Below, one piece after another: positions 36,372-45,668 of a DNA stretch of 64,000 nucleotides (within the stretch, counting starts at the first letter, position 1; every line of letters begins with the position of its first letter). Source of the DNA: Herbiconiux sp. (lineage in GTDB: Bacteria; Actinomycetota; Actinomycetes; Actinomycetales; Microbacteriaceae); NCBI RefSeq assembly GCF_023264855.1, contig NZ_JAHFUW010000019.1, positions 1 to 64,000 on the forward strand. The letters run 5' to 3'. The position numbers were made by a program, and so were the translations under genes. Below the pieces are notes generated by a model that was not told the DNA's origin, did no database searches, and was given only the letters and a program-made list of their open reading frames with translations.

Positions 36372-39300
36372 TCAGACCCGCACGATCGGCTGCGTCTCGA
36401 CCAGCGACAGCTCGCGCACGCCGATCACGTTGGCGATTCGGGCGGCCACGGCCTCCGGGTTCGCGAACAGCTCGAACGAGTGCACCCGCAGGTAGTGCCA
36501 ACCGAGGCGGCGCAGCATGTCGGGCCGCAGGCGCAGCGACTCGCGCAGCGAGGTGGAGTGCACCACGGCATCCGTCTCGATCGCGATCGCGCGGCCGTCG
36601 TGAGCGGCGACAAGCGTGAGCTTGCCGCGGTGCTCGAAGGCCACGTCGAGTCCGCGCGCGCCGAGGCGGCGGGCGAGGTCGATCAGAAGCGCGTCACCAG
36701 GGGAGGAGAAGGTGTCGGGCGTCGGCCCGTTCTCGGCCTCCTGCAGGATCTGGCGCAGGGCGACGACGCCGAAGTTCATCCGGTCTTCGTCGATGTCGGC
36801 CGGGTTGAAGCAGCTCACGATGTCCATCGAACGTCGGGCACGGGTCATCCCGACCGCCAGCAGGCGCTCTCCGCCGGGCTTCGCGAGCCCGCCGAAGTTG
36901 GTCAGCACCCGGCCGTGGGCGGTCTTGCCGTAGCCGACCGAGAAGATCACGCGGTCGCGGCTCTGCGCCACCGACTGCTCCAGGGTGGCCACCATGAACG
37001 GCTCGGCACGCTCCTTGAGCACGAAGTCGGCGAGGTCGCTGCGCTTGGCGAACGCGGCCAGCACGGCCTGCTGCACGCGCACGGCGTGCTTCGGCGAGGC
37101 CGTGATCACCATCAGCGACTCGCGCGGGTAGTTGATGGCGTGGTCGAGCACGAGCGAGACCACGCGCTCCACCTCGGCGTCGACGGATTCCACGGCCCCC
37201 GATTCGGAGTCGGGCATGCCGCCGCGCCCCTCCACGTAGTGCAGCGCGAGGCTGCCGTGGCCGAGGTAGGTTCCGGCCCAGGGCAGGGAGTCGATCTTGC
37301 CGCCGTAGAAGCGGTGGTTCACCAGCTCGGCGAGGTCTTCGCCGCCGGCCCGGTAGCTGCGCGTGAGCGAGAGCGTGGGCACCAGGTCGGCCAGGCGTGC
37401 CAGCGCCGAGTCGGTGTGCAGCTCGTCGACGGATGCCGCATCCATCGCCGTGCGGGTGCGCGAGTCGTCGAAGGGGCGGATGGCGATCTCGAAGTGCGAG
37501 GGGGTCTGCGTCACCGGGTCGCCGAACGCGACCACCTGGCGGGCACGGCGGATGGCGCCCACGTTCTCCGCGAGCGTGGTGGCGCCGGCGTCGACCAGGA
37601 TGACCGTGTCGAAGGTGACCGCATCCGTGATCTGGGCGACCTCGTAGGGCGAGGCCAGCCACACCGGCGCGAGCACCTTGCCGAGGCGCGGCGCCGCCTC
37701 GTGCAGTCGGAAGGAGTCGACGGCGTCGGAGCGCAGCAGCGCCTTGAGCGCGGCGGCCTCCATGGGGTTGTCGAGCAGCCCCACGCTCCAGGTCTCGGCC
37801 AGCTGCCAGGCCAGCAGCTGCCCGTTCATCGAGGCGTGCGCCTCGTCGACCAGGCGGAAGTCGCCCTCGAGCCGGTCGAGCACGCCGGTGTTGGCACCGA
37901 GCAGGGCGCGGTCGTTCGCGAGCATCAGCTCGAGCACCGACTGCCACCAGGCGAGCTCGAGCTCGTCGGCGACGCCGGCCTCGGGCACGTGCCGCTGCGA
38001 GAGGTCGACGAGGAGCGGATCGAGCGAGTGCTCGTGCAGCGAGTCGAGCAGGGCCGTGCGCTCCTGCAGGTTGGCGAGCACCTCGGAGTCGGCGGCGAGG
38101 CCCTCGACGAGACCGATCAGCTGATCGATCGGCAGGGCGGCGAGCTGGCGAGCCGTGCCGACGCTGCCGAGCGGCAGGTCGAGCTGCGCGAGGTCTTCGG
38201 TGACGCGCTGGAAGGCGATCTGCACGTCGTTGATGCCGACCGGGATCTCCGGCGGGATGCCGGCGGCGGCGAAGCGGTACCAGAGGGTGCGCTGCTGCTG
38301 GATGCGGCGCAGCGCCTCGTTGATGTCGCCGATGTGCACGCCGGGGCGCACGTACTCCTTGGCCAGTGCCTTCAGGCGGCGGCGCGAGGTCGACGACATC
38401 TGCGGGGCGTCGCGTCGCGGGCTGGTGGCGGCGATCAGGTCGGTGAGCGAGCGGTCGAAGACGACCGGCAGGAACTTGTCGAGCGTCTCGCGCAGGTCGG
38501 CGAGCAGGCGCAGGTAGGTGCCGAGCTCGTTCAGCGAGGTGAACGGGCGCATCCGGGTCTGGCCGATGAGCTCGTAGGCGCCGGTGAGCAGGCGCGGGAG
38601 GTCGGTCTTGTCGAGGCGCTTGGCCAGCTGGTGGGCGCGGTGCGCGTCGTCGCTGGAGGAGAACTGGGCGCCGTACCAGGGCGAGTCGTCGGGTCCGTAG
38701 CGGAACTGACCGAGCTCGGCGGCCCGGCTGAGCGCCTTGGCGGCTTTGGCGCGGCCCGAGGCGAGCGACTCGAGCGCCGAGCGGTCGAGTCGGGCGGTGG
38801 TCGACGGCGGATTCGGCACGAGCGCCAGGCGGGCGAGCTCGCGCAGGGCATCGAGCACCGAGACCTTGAGCACCGGGTCGACCCGCGACATCGAGGTGCG
38901 GTAGTCGAGCAGCACGCTGCGCAGACGCACGAGCGCCTCGTCGACGTCGGCCACGCGGGGCTGAGCGGCCTTCTCGTTGCGGCCGATCGACTGGATGAGG
39001 TCGCGACGCAGGGTGCGCGGGGAGACGGCCACGCCGGGCAGCCCCACATCCGAGAGCCGGCGGTTGATGCCGCCGAGGCTGAGCCGGCGGGGGCTCACGA
39101 CGAGCACGCGCTTGTTCTGGCCGACGAGGGCGCCGATGGCGTTGACGATGGTCTGGGTGCCGCCGGTGCCCGGTAGGGTCTTCACCACGAGCGAGTTGCC
39201 GCCGGAGATCTGCGCGATCACGTTCTCCTGCTCGCTGTCGGCGTCGAGCAGCAGCGTGTCGGTGGCGGGGGCGCGGTGGTCTTGCGGCGAGGGGTCGACG

Positions 39301-40139
39301 GGGTGGTAGCCGTCTTGCACGGCGCGGCGGGAGGTGAGGTTGCCGGCGAGGGCGTCGAGCACCGGATGCGCGAGGTCGGTGCTGTCGGCCAGCATGCCGG
39401 AGGCGACGTCGGCGAACGAGGAGACCACCAGGCGCGGCTGCACCTGGAACCAGGCCAGGTGCGAGGTGAGGCTGCGCAGGCGGTCGATGACCGGCTGCGG
39501 CTTGAAGACGCCGTTCGAGGCGGCGAGCGCGACGAGGCAGTCGCGGTCGAGGGTGATGTGGAACTGCTCCTGCAGGGCACGCACGAGCTCGGGGTTCACG
39601 AAGGGGGCGCCGCGCAGCTTGAGCTCGAAGTCGCGGCCGTAGCGCCGCACCGAGATGGGGCGCAGCAGCACGGGGGCGCGGAACGTGGTGGTGACGCCCT
39701 CGTCGTCGCGCCGCCACTCGGCCAGGCCGATAGCGAGCTGCACGGAGTCGATGCCGCGCACCGAGCGCAGTTCGACGCCCTTGTCGGTGATGGCGCCGGC
39801 CGCGAGGCGGGCGTTGCGCAACGCGAGCTCGTCGCGGATGAGGCTGGACAGCAGCGTGGAGTTGCCCGTGATGAACTGCGCCAGGCCTCCCGGATGGGTG
39901 GTGCTGAGCTCGATCCGCGAGCGCGGAGAATCGTCGAAGTGCAGAAGGGGGGACTCGCCGCCGAGCGCGGCGATCTCGTCTCGCCACTGATCGCGGGTCG
40001 GTTCGACCAGGCTCTCCGTGGAGTAGACCTGCCCGATCGGGCTGTTGCCGGACTGACCGCCGCGGCCCCAAGCGGCCTCGACGGAGTCCGTTGCGAACGA
40101 CGTCTCGTCCGCGTCTCGTTTCTTATCGGCGCGCCACAC
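36372..40139 (-). CDS. Helicase-like protein with inactive P-loop and C-terminal Vsr-fold nuclease domain
   Basis: A GTG at 40139, 6 bases after TACTGT, gives 1255 residues; upstream TTG 40160 is an alternative. The core resembles an SF1 helicase/AAA ATPase of the PGTGKSQT group, but the Walker A reads PGTGGTQT, with Gly327 in place of the catalytic Lys. The expected DE of Walker B reads VDAGAT (~850). Later SF1 motifs survive: GDPVTQTP, LTRSYRAGGEDLAELV and GMTRARRSMDIV. The last ~100 residues form a PD-(D/E)xK Vsr-like domain (IAIETDAVVHSTS, LRRLGWHYLRVHS) of the REase_MTES_1575 type. ATP hydrolysis is therefore doubtful while the nuclease-like domain looks better preserved. It may act in DNA repair or defence, but this is inferred. 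Confidence 0.8.
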   Translation of the reverse strand: MWRADKKRDADETSFATDSVEAAWGRGGQSGNSPIGQVYSTESLVEPTRDQWRDEIAALGGESPLLHFDDSPRSRIELSTTHPGGLAQFITGNSTLLSSLIRDELALRNARLAAGAITDKGVELRSVRGIDSVQLAIGLAEWRRDDEGVTTTFRAPVLLRPISVRRYGRDFELKLRGAPFVNPELVRALQEQFHITLDRDCLVALAASNGVFKPQPVIDRLRSLTSHLAWFQVQPRLVVSSFADVASGMLADSTDLAHPVLDALAGNLTSRRAVQDGYHPVDPSPQDHRAPATDTLLLDADSEQENVIAQISGGNSLVVKTLPGTGGTQTIVNAIGALVGQNKRVLVVSPRRLSLGGINRRLSDVGLPGVAVSPRTLRRDLIQSIGRNEKAAQPRVADVDEALVRLRSVLLDYRTSMSRVDPVLKVSVLDALRELARLALVPNPPSTTARLDRSALESLASGRAKAAKALSRAAELGQFRYGPDDSPWYGAQFSSSDDAHRAHQLAKRLDKTDLPRLLTGAYELIGQTRMRPFTSLNELGTYLRLLADLRETLDKFLPVVFDRSLTDLIAATSPRRDAPQMSSTSRRRLKALAKEYVRPGVHIGDINEALRRIQQQRTLWYRFAAAGIPPEIPVGINDVQIAFQRVTEDLAQLDLPLGSVGTARQLAALPIDQLIGLVEGLAADSEVLANLQERTALLDSLHEHSLDPLLVDLSQRHVPEAGVADELELAWWQSVLELMLANDRALLGANTGVLDRLEGDFRLVDEAHASMNGQLLAWQLAETWSVGLLDNPMEAAALKALLRSDAVDSFRLHEAAPRLGKVLAPVWLASPYEVAQITDAVTFDTVILVDAGATTLAENVGAIRRARQVVAFGDPVTQTPSHFEIAIRPFDDSRTRTAMDAASVDELHTDSALARLADLVPTLSLTRSYRAGGEDLAELVNHRFYGGKIDSLPWAGTYLGHGSLALHYVEGRGGMPDSESGAVESVDAEVERVVSLVLDHAINYPRESLMVITASPKHAVRVQQAVLAAFAKRSDLADFVLKERAEPFMVATLEQSVAQSRDRVIFSVGYGKTAHGRVLTNFGGLAKPGGERLLAVGMTRARRSMDIVSCFNPADIDEDRMNFGVVALRQILQEAENGPTPDTFSSPGDALLIDLARRLGARGLDVAFEHRGKLTLVAAHDGRAIAIETDAVVHSTSLRESLRLRPDMLRRLGWHYLRVHSFELFANPEAVAARIANVIGVRELSLVETQPIVRV

Positions 40140-40242
40140 GCTGCCACAGTACGTGCGCAACTCCGCAATTCCCCGGCAATCCGCGCGAGTTTCGCGTATT
40201 CAGCGGAATACTGCACGGCCGGCGCGCGCTACACCTCATGCC

Positions 40243-41343
40243 ATGACTGCTCTCTCGGTTCTCGACCTCATTCCCGTCCGCTCCGGCCAGAACTCGGGCC
40301 AGGCGATCGCCGCGGCCCTGTCGCTGGTGCGCACCGCCGAGCGTCTCGGCTTCACCCGCTACTGGGTGGCCGAGCACCACAACATGCCGGCCGTCGCCTC
40401 CACCTCACCGTCGACGCTGATCGCGCACTTCGCGGCGCAGACCGAGCGCATCCGTCTGGGGTCGGGCGGTGTGATGCTGCCGAACCACGCGCCGCTGGCC
40501 GTCGCCGAGCAGTTCGCCCTGCTGGAGGCCATGCACCCGGGCCGGATCGACCTGGGGCTCGGGCGTGCTCCCGGTTCGGATCCGGTGACCGCCTACATGC
40601 TGCGCGGCCAGCGCAACACGACGGATGCCGACCCGGCCGCCAGCTTCCCCACCGATGTCGAGACGGTCGCCGCCCTGCTCGGATCGGACCGGGCCGCCAC
40701 CGAAGAGCCCTTCTCTTACGGCGACGACCAGCCGGCGGTAGCCCTGAACATCCGCGGGCGTGCCTACGAGCTGAAGGCCACGCCGAACGTGGCGACCGCG
40801 CCGGAGATGTGGCTGCTCGGCTCGAGCGACTACAGCGCTGCGCTGGCCGCCTCCCTCGGCATGCCGTTCGTGTACGCCAACCACTTCGGGCAGTCGGGCA
40901 TCGACCAGGCGCTCGCCCTCTACCGCAGCCGCTTCCAGCCCTCGGTGGCGCTGGCCGCCCCGAAGACGCTGCTCACGGTGAACGTCTCGGTGGCCGAGAG
41001 CGACGACCTCGCGCAGCTGCTGGCGCTGCCGCAGCTGATCATGATGGCGCGGTTGCGCACCGGCGGCGCGCTCACCCCGCAGATGACGGTGGAGCAGGCC
41101 CGGGCGGTCGAGCTCACCGAGGCCGAGCAGCAGTCGGTGCTGGAGCAGTCCGGCCGCATGCTGATGGGCACCGCCGAGACGGTGGAGGCGCGCATCCGCT
41201 CGCTCGCCGAGCAGTACGGGGTCGACGAGGTGATGGTGTCCCCCGCGGGCGCCGCGTTCGACGCCGACCCGCTCGACTCCACCCCCGCTCGCGAGCGCGC
41301 GCTCGAGCTGCTCGCCACCCGCTTCCCGGAGCTCGCCGCCTGA
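40243..41343 (+). CDS. Luciferase-like (LLM class) flavin-dependent oxidoreductase
   Basis: The ATG at 40243 gives 366 residues. The protein matches the MsnO8/YhbW-type LLM oxidoreductases: start MTALSVLDLIPVRSGQ, TRYWVAEHHNMPAVASTSP, LGSGGVMLPNHAPL, and LGLGRAPGSD. These motifs form the flavin-binding TIM barrel. The physiological substrate is not known for most members. It is divergent from the helicase-like gene and is followed by a tandem palindromic repeat. Confidence 0.88.
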   Translation: MTALSVLDLIPVRSGQNSGQAIAAALSLVRTAERLGFTRYWVAEHHNMPAVASTSPSTLIAHFAAQTERIRLGSGGVMLPNHAPLAVAEQFALLEAMHPGRIDLGLGRAPGSDPVTAYMLRGQRNTTDADPAASFPTDVETVAALLGSDRAATEEPFSYGDDQPAVALNIRGRAYELKATPNVATAPEMWLLGSSDYSAALAASLGMPFVYANHFGQSGIDQALALYRSRFQPSVALAAPKTLLTVNVSVAESDDLAQLLALPQLIMMARLRTGGALTPQMTVEQARAVELTEAEQQSVLEQSGRMLMGTAETVEARIRSLAEQYGVDEVMVSPAGAAFDADPLDSTPARERALELLATRFPELAA

Positions 41344-41371
41344 CCCCAGCCCCGCGCATCCCCGCCGCCCA

Positions 41372-41522
41372 CCCGCGACTTGCCACACGTTGTGGCAAGT
41401 CGGCGCTTAAGGCGGCGACTTCTGCCAAGTCGCCGAAGGCTCCGCGCGCGCTCTGACCGCGACTTGCCACACGTTGTGGCAAGTGACCGCGAAAGGCGGC
41501 GACTTCTGCCAAGTGGCCGCAC
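41372..41522. repeat. Two tandem copies (84-bp period) of a double-palindrome element
   Basis: Each copy holds the perfect inverted repeat ACTTGCCACA-cgt-TGTGGCAAGT (41378-41400 and 41462-41484). A second smaller palindrome follows about 13 bases later: GGCGACTT-ctgcc-AAGTCGCC in copy 1 (41414-41434), imperfect in copy 2. The elements lie between convergent genes. They look like REP/bidirectional-terminator-like elements, and there is no T-run. Confidence 0.8.
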
Positions 41523-41571
41523 TCGCGGCGTCATCGCCTGCGACGGACAGGACGGGACGGGCGGGCATGGG

Positions 41572-43506
41572 TCAGCCGCAGCTGCGCAGGCTCTGCACGT
41601 TCGCGTCGAGCGAGGCAGGGCCGCCGAGCAGGGTGACCCGATCGGCCTTGAAGTCGTTCAGGCTGAGTCGCACCGCCTGCGGCACGCAGTCGCCGTGCAC
41701 CACGATCAGGGGTGCGCCGAGCGAGCCGGCGAGGGCGGAGCCGGCCAGCGCGTCGGGGAAGTTCGATCCGGTGGCGAAGAACACCCGCGAGCTCGTGTCG
41801 TACGCCGCCTGGTTGATGTTGAGCGAGGCCTCGAAACGGTCGGCGCCCGAGATGCGCGTCACCGAGCTGACGCCCGGCACCGATCGCAGCGACGCCAGCA
41901 CTCCCGACGACACCGAGTTGGGGCCACCCGCCACGGTGACCTTCGTCACTCCGAGTGCCTTCAGGGCCGCGGAGGTGGCGGAGTCGATCGAGCCGGCCGA
42001 TCCGTTCACCAGCACCACCGGCTTGCCCGAGTGCCCGCCGGCGCCGCTCGCGCTGAGGGCGTCGGGGAAGTTCGTTCCGGTCGCGACGTAGGCTCCGGAT
42101 GCTCCGCCGGAGGACTTCGGGAAGGCGTACGCGGCCACGTTCCGCGACACCTCGTAGCGGTCGGCACCGCCGAGCCGCACGATCGTGACGCCGGGGCGCA
42201 GTGCTTTCAGCTGCTTCTCGACCGCCGGGGAGACCGAATTCGGCCCGCCGACGATCACGATTTTCGTGGGCTTCAGCTGGTTCTGGATCGAGTCGGCCAC
42301 CACATCCGGGAGCGACCCGGCCTGGGTCAGCAGCAGCGGGGCGCTCTGCGTCACCGCGGCGGGACCGGCCGAGAGCGCGTCGGCGTAGCCGCCGCCGTTC
42401 GCCAGGAACACCGTCTTCGTGCCGGACGGGTACGCCTCCTCGGCGATCGCGGCCGAGACGGCGAAGCGGTCGGCGCCCTGCAGGCGGTCGACGTCGATGT
42501 GCGGGTAGCCGAACCAGTCGGTGTAGATCACCCAGAAGTTGAGGTTGCCGTAGCTGGTGCAGGCATCCGGGCCCTTGTCCGGATCGAGTGCGTCGGCGTT
42601 CGGCGTGTAGGGCGTGTAGGCGTAGAGCGCGGCCGTGGCCTTGTTCTGGATGGTGACGTCGCCCGTTCCGCAGGCGGTGTCGGGTGCGTAATGGATGGGA
42701 GTGGTCGCTCCGATGGTGTACTTCGGATTCAGCTGGTAGTACCTCAGCTGCTGGGCCGCGTTGTAGACCTGGTTGGCGAAGCCCTTGTACTTGGGGTCGC
42801 AGGGATTGCCGTCGTCGAGGCACTTGTAGCCCGTCGCGGCGTCGTAGGCGCCGTTCGTGGGGGCCGTCGCGTCGATGACCTGCGACTCCTTCTGGATCAG
42901 CACGAGCAGTGCCCGCTGGCTCACACCGCAGGCCTTGCCGGCCTTCGCGATGATCGAGGCGGCCGACTCGGATGCGGTGCCGGCGTAGGCGGTGCACTCC
43001 GCGTTCGCCGGCTGCCCGGTCGAGGCGAAGGTCTTGCCGGCGATGCAGTTGCCGTTCGTGCACGCCGACGGCGGCGCCTGCGCCGTGAGGAAGGCCTGCA
43101 CCTGGGCGGCGGTCATCGCGCCGCCGTCGTACATGTTGCCGTCGGTGATGATGTCGCCCGGACGGAAGCTCGTGACGACAACGCCCTCCAGGTCGAAGTG
43201 CGGGTCGGGAAGCTCGGATGCGGGCTCAGCAGGCTGTGGAGCAGGCTCCTGGTCGGGCGCGGGGGTCGAGGTCGCCGGGTCGGGCGCGGGGGTCGAGGTC
43301 GCCGGGTCGGGCGCGGGAGTCGCGGGAATCGAGGTGGACGCGTCCTCCGCGGGGGTCGAGGTAGCCGGCGGCGTCGGCTCCGGCGTGGCCGCCGAGGCAC
43401 CCGCCGCTCCCCCGAACAGCAGGCCCGCGGCGAGCGCACCCGCCATCGCCACCGCTGCTGCACTGCGGATCAACCCGGTCCGCCCGATCGTCTTCGACTC
43501 AGCCAT
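41572..43506 (-). CDS. Secreted lysozyme-like and cell-wall-binding repeat 2 protein
   Basis: This 644-residue protein starts at an ATG 6 bases after TAGCAT. A signal peptide (AAAVAMAGALAAGLLFGGA) is followed by a Pro/Thr linker with repeats of PATSTPAPD. A ~240-residue Cys-containing domain (residues ~105-345) has GVSQRALLVLIQKESQVI, ATGYKCLDDG, and NFWVIYTDWFG segments. The Glu in QKESQ resembles the catalytic Glu of lytic transglycosylases, so peptidoglycan cleavage is likely. Three cell-wall-binding repeat 2 units follow (RLQGADRFAVSAAIA, RLGGADRYEVSRNVA, RISGADRFEASLNIN). It probably acts as a wall-targeted hydrolase. Confidence 0.85.
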   Translation of the reverse strand: MAESKTIGRTGLIRSAAAVAMAGALAAGLLFGGAAGASAATPEPTPPATSTPAEDASTSIPATPAPDPATSTPAPDPATSTPAPDQEPAPQPAEPASELPDPHFDLEGVVVTSFRPGDIITDGNMYDGGAMTAAQVQAFLTAQAPPSACTNGNCIAGKTFASTGQPANAECTAYAGTASESAASIIAKAGKACGVSQRALLVLIQKESQVIDATAPTNGAYDAATGYKCLDDGNPCDPKYKGFANQVYNAAQQLRYYQLNPKYTIGATTPIHYAPDTACGTGDVTIQNKATAALYAYTPYTPNADALDPDKGPDACTSYGNLNFWVIYTDWFGYPHIDVDRLQGADRFAVSAAIAEEAYPSGTKTVFLANGGGYADALSAGPAAVTQSAPLLLTQAGSLPDVVADSIQNQLKPTKIVIVGGPNSVSPAVEKQLKALRPGVTIVRLGGADRYEVSRNVAAYAFPKSSGGASGAYVATGTNFPDALSASGAGGHSGKPVVLVNGSAGSIDSATSAALKALGVTKVTVAGGPNSVSSGVLASLRSVPGVSSVTRISGADRFEASLNINQAAYDTSSRVFFATGSNFPDALAGSALAGSLGAPLIVVHGDCVPQAVRLSLNDFKADRVTLLGGPASLDANVQSLRSCG

Positions 43507-43588
43507 CCGGCGATGCTACCTCCACCGCCCGGAGATTCGATCGAAATCAGATGAACACATGTCGACGAAATTCGCGTCCGGGCAGAGA

Positions 43589-43600
43589 GAACGATTGTTC
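43589..43600. promoter_or_regulatory. Palindromic operator candidate for the TetR gene
   Basis: GAAC-gatt-GTTC lies just upstream of the TACGGT -10 hexamer (43604-43609) and the GTG start at 43616. A TetR protein bound here would repress its own gene and perhaps the divergent wall-hydrolase gene. Confidence 0.4.
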
Positions 43601-43615
43601 CGTTACGGTGGGAGC

Positions 43616-44206
43616 GTGCCGTCCACCGTCGCCGCCGCAGCATCCGTCGCTCTCGCCGCCGAGCCCGCGGTCAAAGCGTCGCCGGCCCGCGAGCGGCTGC
43701 TGAGCGTCGCCTCCGAACTCTTCTACCGCGAGGGCATCCACCGCGTGGGCATGGACCGCCTGCTCGCCGAGGCCGGCGTCACCCGCGCCACGATGTACCG
43801 CCACTTCAGCGGCAAGGAAGCGCTCGTGGCCGCCTACCTGCACCGCGAGGACGCGCTGGCCCGGGCCGGTTTCGCGGCCCGGCATCCGGAGTCCGCCGAG
43901 CAGCTCATCCACTGGATCGCCGACGACCTCGCCGGCACGCACCCCCGCGGCTGCGCCTTCATCAACGCCGCCGCCGAATACCCCGACCCCGACAGCGCGG
44001 TGCGCCGGATCGTGCGCGACCACCGGGCCTGGTTCCGCGAGGCCGTGATGCGGGTGCTCGAGGCGGCATCGGTTCCGGATGCGACGACCGCCGCCGACGC
44101 CCTGGTGCAGTTGCGCGACGCCGCCCTCGTCGGCTGCTCCCTCGACGGCCCGGCGGTGGCCCGCCCCGCGTTCGTGGCGACGGCGCGCCGCCTCTTCGCC
44201 GCCTGA
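43616..44206 (+). CDS. TetR-family transcriptional regulator
   Basis: A GTG at 43616 sits 6 bases after a TACGGT -10 hexamer and gives 196 residues; an ATG at 43559 in the same frame would lie upstream of that promoter. The N-terminal TetR helix-turn-helix is clear: ARERLLSVASELFYREGIHR and MDRLLAEAGVTRATMYRHF, then SGKEALVAAYL. The C-terminal ligand-binding domain is helical with GCAFINAAAEYPD, a pattern shared by a TetR subgroup regulating efflux and oxidoreductase genes. It is divergent from the lysozyme-like gene, convergent with the Eis-like gene. The ligand is unknown. Confidence 0.9.
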   Translation: MPSTVAAAASVALAAEPAVKASPARERLLSVASELFYREGIHRVGMDRLLAEAGVTRATMYRHFSGKEALVAAYLHREDALARAGFAARHPESAEQLIHWIADDLAGTHPRGCAFINAAAEYPDPDSAVRRIVRDHRAWFREAVMRVLEAASVPDATTAADALVQLRDAALVGCSLDGPAVARPAFVATARRLFAA

Positions 44207-44233
44207 CGCGCGCCTCGCCGCCGGGAGCGGGCC

Positions 44234-45547
44234 TCAGAAGTGGGTGATGCCGTACACGGGGGCGGTCGGCGTGAGCAGGGTCCGCAGGCGCGCGAGGGCG
44301 CCCGGGGTGCGCTCGCGCAGCAGTCCGGCGGCGCGCAGCATCGAGGGATCGAATCCGCCGAGATAGATCGAGGCGAGCGCCGAGGCGTCCAGCTCGACGT
44401 CGGGATCGGCGTCGGCGTCGGCGGTCACCACCCCGCGGCCGTCCGCCACCTGCAGCCGGTGCACCCCCGAGGCGTAGCCGAGGGCATCCGTCACCCCGAG
44501 CACGATCTCGCCGGCGACCTCGGGCAGGTACCCGCGCGCCTGGAACGCGGCCGGCAGGTCGAGCACACGCAGCCAGAGCCAGTCGTCCAGGCTCGTGGTC
44601 TTCAGCAGCCGCCAGTCGGCGAGCGCCCAGCGCAGCGGGTCGTCGACCGGCGCGAAAGCGTGCGTGACCTTCTCGACCAGGTCGATGGAACCGAGGAGTT
44701 GCCAGAGCCCCAGGTAGGCGTCGTCGTTCTGCGCCACGAGGTCGACCACCTCGACGGTGCGCGGTGTCGACTCCCAGCCCTTGAAGCGGTACGAGACGTA
44801 GCCGTCGACGCGGCCGGTTTCGTCGCGGTGGACGGCCGCGCGCACGGCGCGGTCCTCCTCGGGATCGTCGCCCTCGCTGTCCAGACCCGCGACGAGGCGC
44901 CAGTAGCGGGTCTGGCGGTCGACGGATCCGGGGTTCCGGGCGTGGAACTCGGCGAACACGTCCGGCGCGATGCTCAGCAGCTCGGCCGCGGCGATCAGTT
45001 CGCAGCTCCCTGCGGGCTCGCTCAGCAGCCGGAAGCGCTGATCGGTGGCGACCGTGACGGCGTGCACGGCGGTGGCCACCCCGAACCCGAAGCGCCGGTA
45101 GATGGTGGCCTCGGTCGCGGTCAGCGCGGCCAGCGCGTAGCCGTCGGCGTGGGCGCGGTGCAGATCGGCCGTCATCATCTCGCGCAGGATGCCGCGACGG
45201 CGGTCGGTCGGTCGCACGGTCACCGACGAGATGAGGTGCGCCCTCAGCGGCTCGTCCCCGCCGACGTTGACGGTTCGTTCGAACGAGGCGAAGGTCGCGA
45301 CCGGCAGCGCGGCGAGCGATGCGGTTCCGGATGCCCCGGTGGCGGCATCCCGGCGGAAGACGCCGGTGAGCATCCGCCCGTCCGCCGCCATGTTGGCCGC
45401 GGCGAGGTCGACCCGCTTTCCGAGCGGACGCGGCTCGAGAAAGCCCATGCTCTCGGCCTCGAACCACTCCCGGGTGGCGTCATCGGCCACCCCGTCCGGG
45501 GCGGCGGCGGCGAAGGTGCGGAACTCGTAGTCGTCGGTGGTGCTCAT
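44234..45547 (-). CDS. Eis-like GNAT N-acetyltransferase
   Basis: The ATG at 45547 follows GGGAGG and gives 437 residues. The protein has the Eis layout: an N-terminal GNAT domain with SSVTVRPTDRRRGILREMM (acetyl-CoA loop) and ATEATIYRRFGFG, a second GNAT-like domain with YVSYRFKGWE, and a C-terminal sterol-carrier-like domain ending YGITHF, whose terminal Phe carboxylate is the catalytic base in Eis. Eis enzymes acetylate amines of aminoglycosides, polyamines or proteins. It is convergent with the TetR gene, and a regulatory link is possible but not shown. Confidence 0.9.
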   Translation of the reverse strand: MSTTDDYEFRTFAAAAPDGVADDATREWFEAESMGFLEPRPLGKRVDLAAANMAADGRMLTGVFRRDAATGASGTASLAALPVATFASFERTVNVGGDEPLRAHLISSVTVRPTDRRRGILREMMTADLHRAHADGYALAALTATEATIYRRFGFGVATAVHAVTVATDQRFRLLSEPAGSCELIAAAELLSIAPDVFAEFHARNPGSVDRQTRYWRLVAGLDSEGDDPEEDRAVRAAVHRDETGRVDGYVSYRFKGWESTPRTVEVVDLVAQNDDAYLGLWQLLGSIDLVEKVTHAFAPVDDPLRWALADWRLLKTTSLDDWLWLRVLDLPAAFQARGYLPEVAGEIVLGVTDALGYASGVHRLQVADGRGVVTADADADPDVELDASALASIYLGGFDPSMLRAAGLLRERTPGALARLRTLLTPTAPVYGITHF

Positions 45548-45668
45548 GCCTCCCACGCTACTCAGGTCGCGCACCCGGTAGGGGCACGGCCGGTAGCGGG
45601 GCGGGCGGTGGCGCGATCTGTAGTGGGCCGGCGGTAGTGGGGCGGTCCGCGGCGCGGCCGAGCGGAGC

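Noticed and set aside
36480-39176. Long plus-strand frame opposite the helicase-like gene
   Set aside because: It mirrors the coding strand of a protein with clear motifs and has no recognisable domain.
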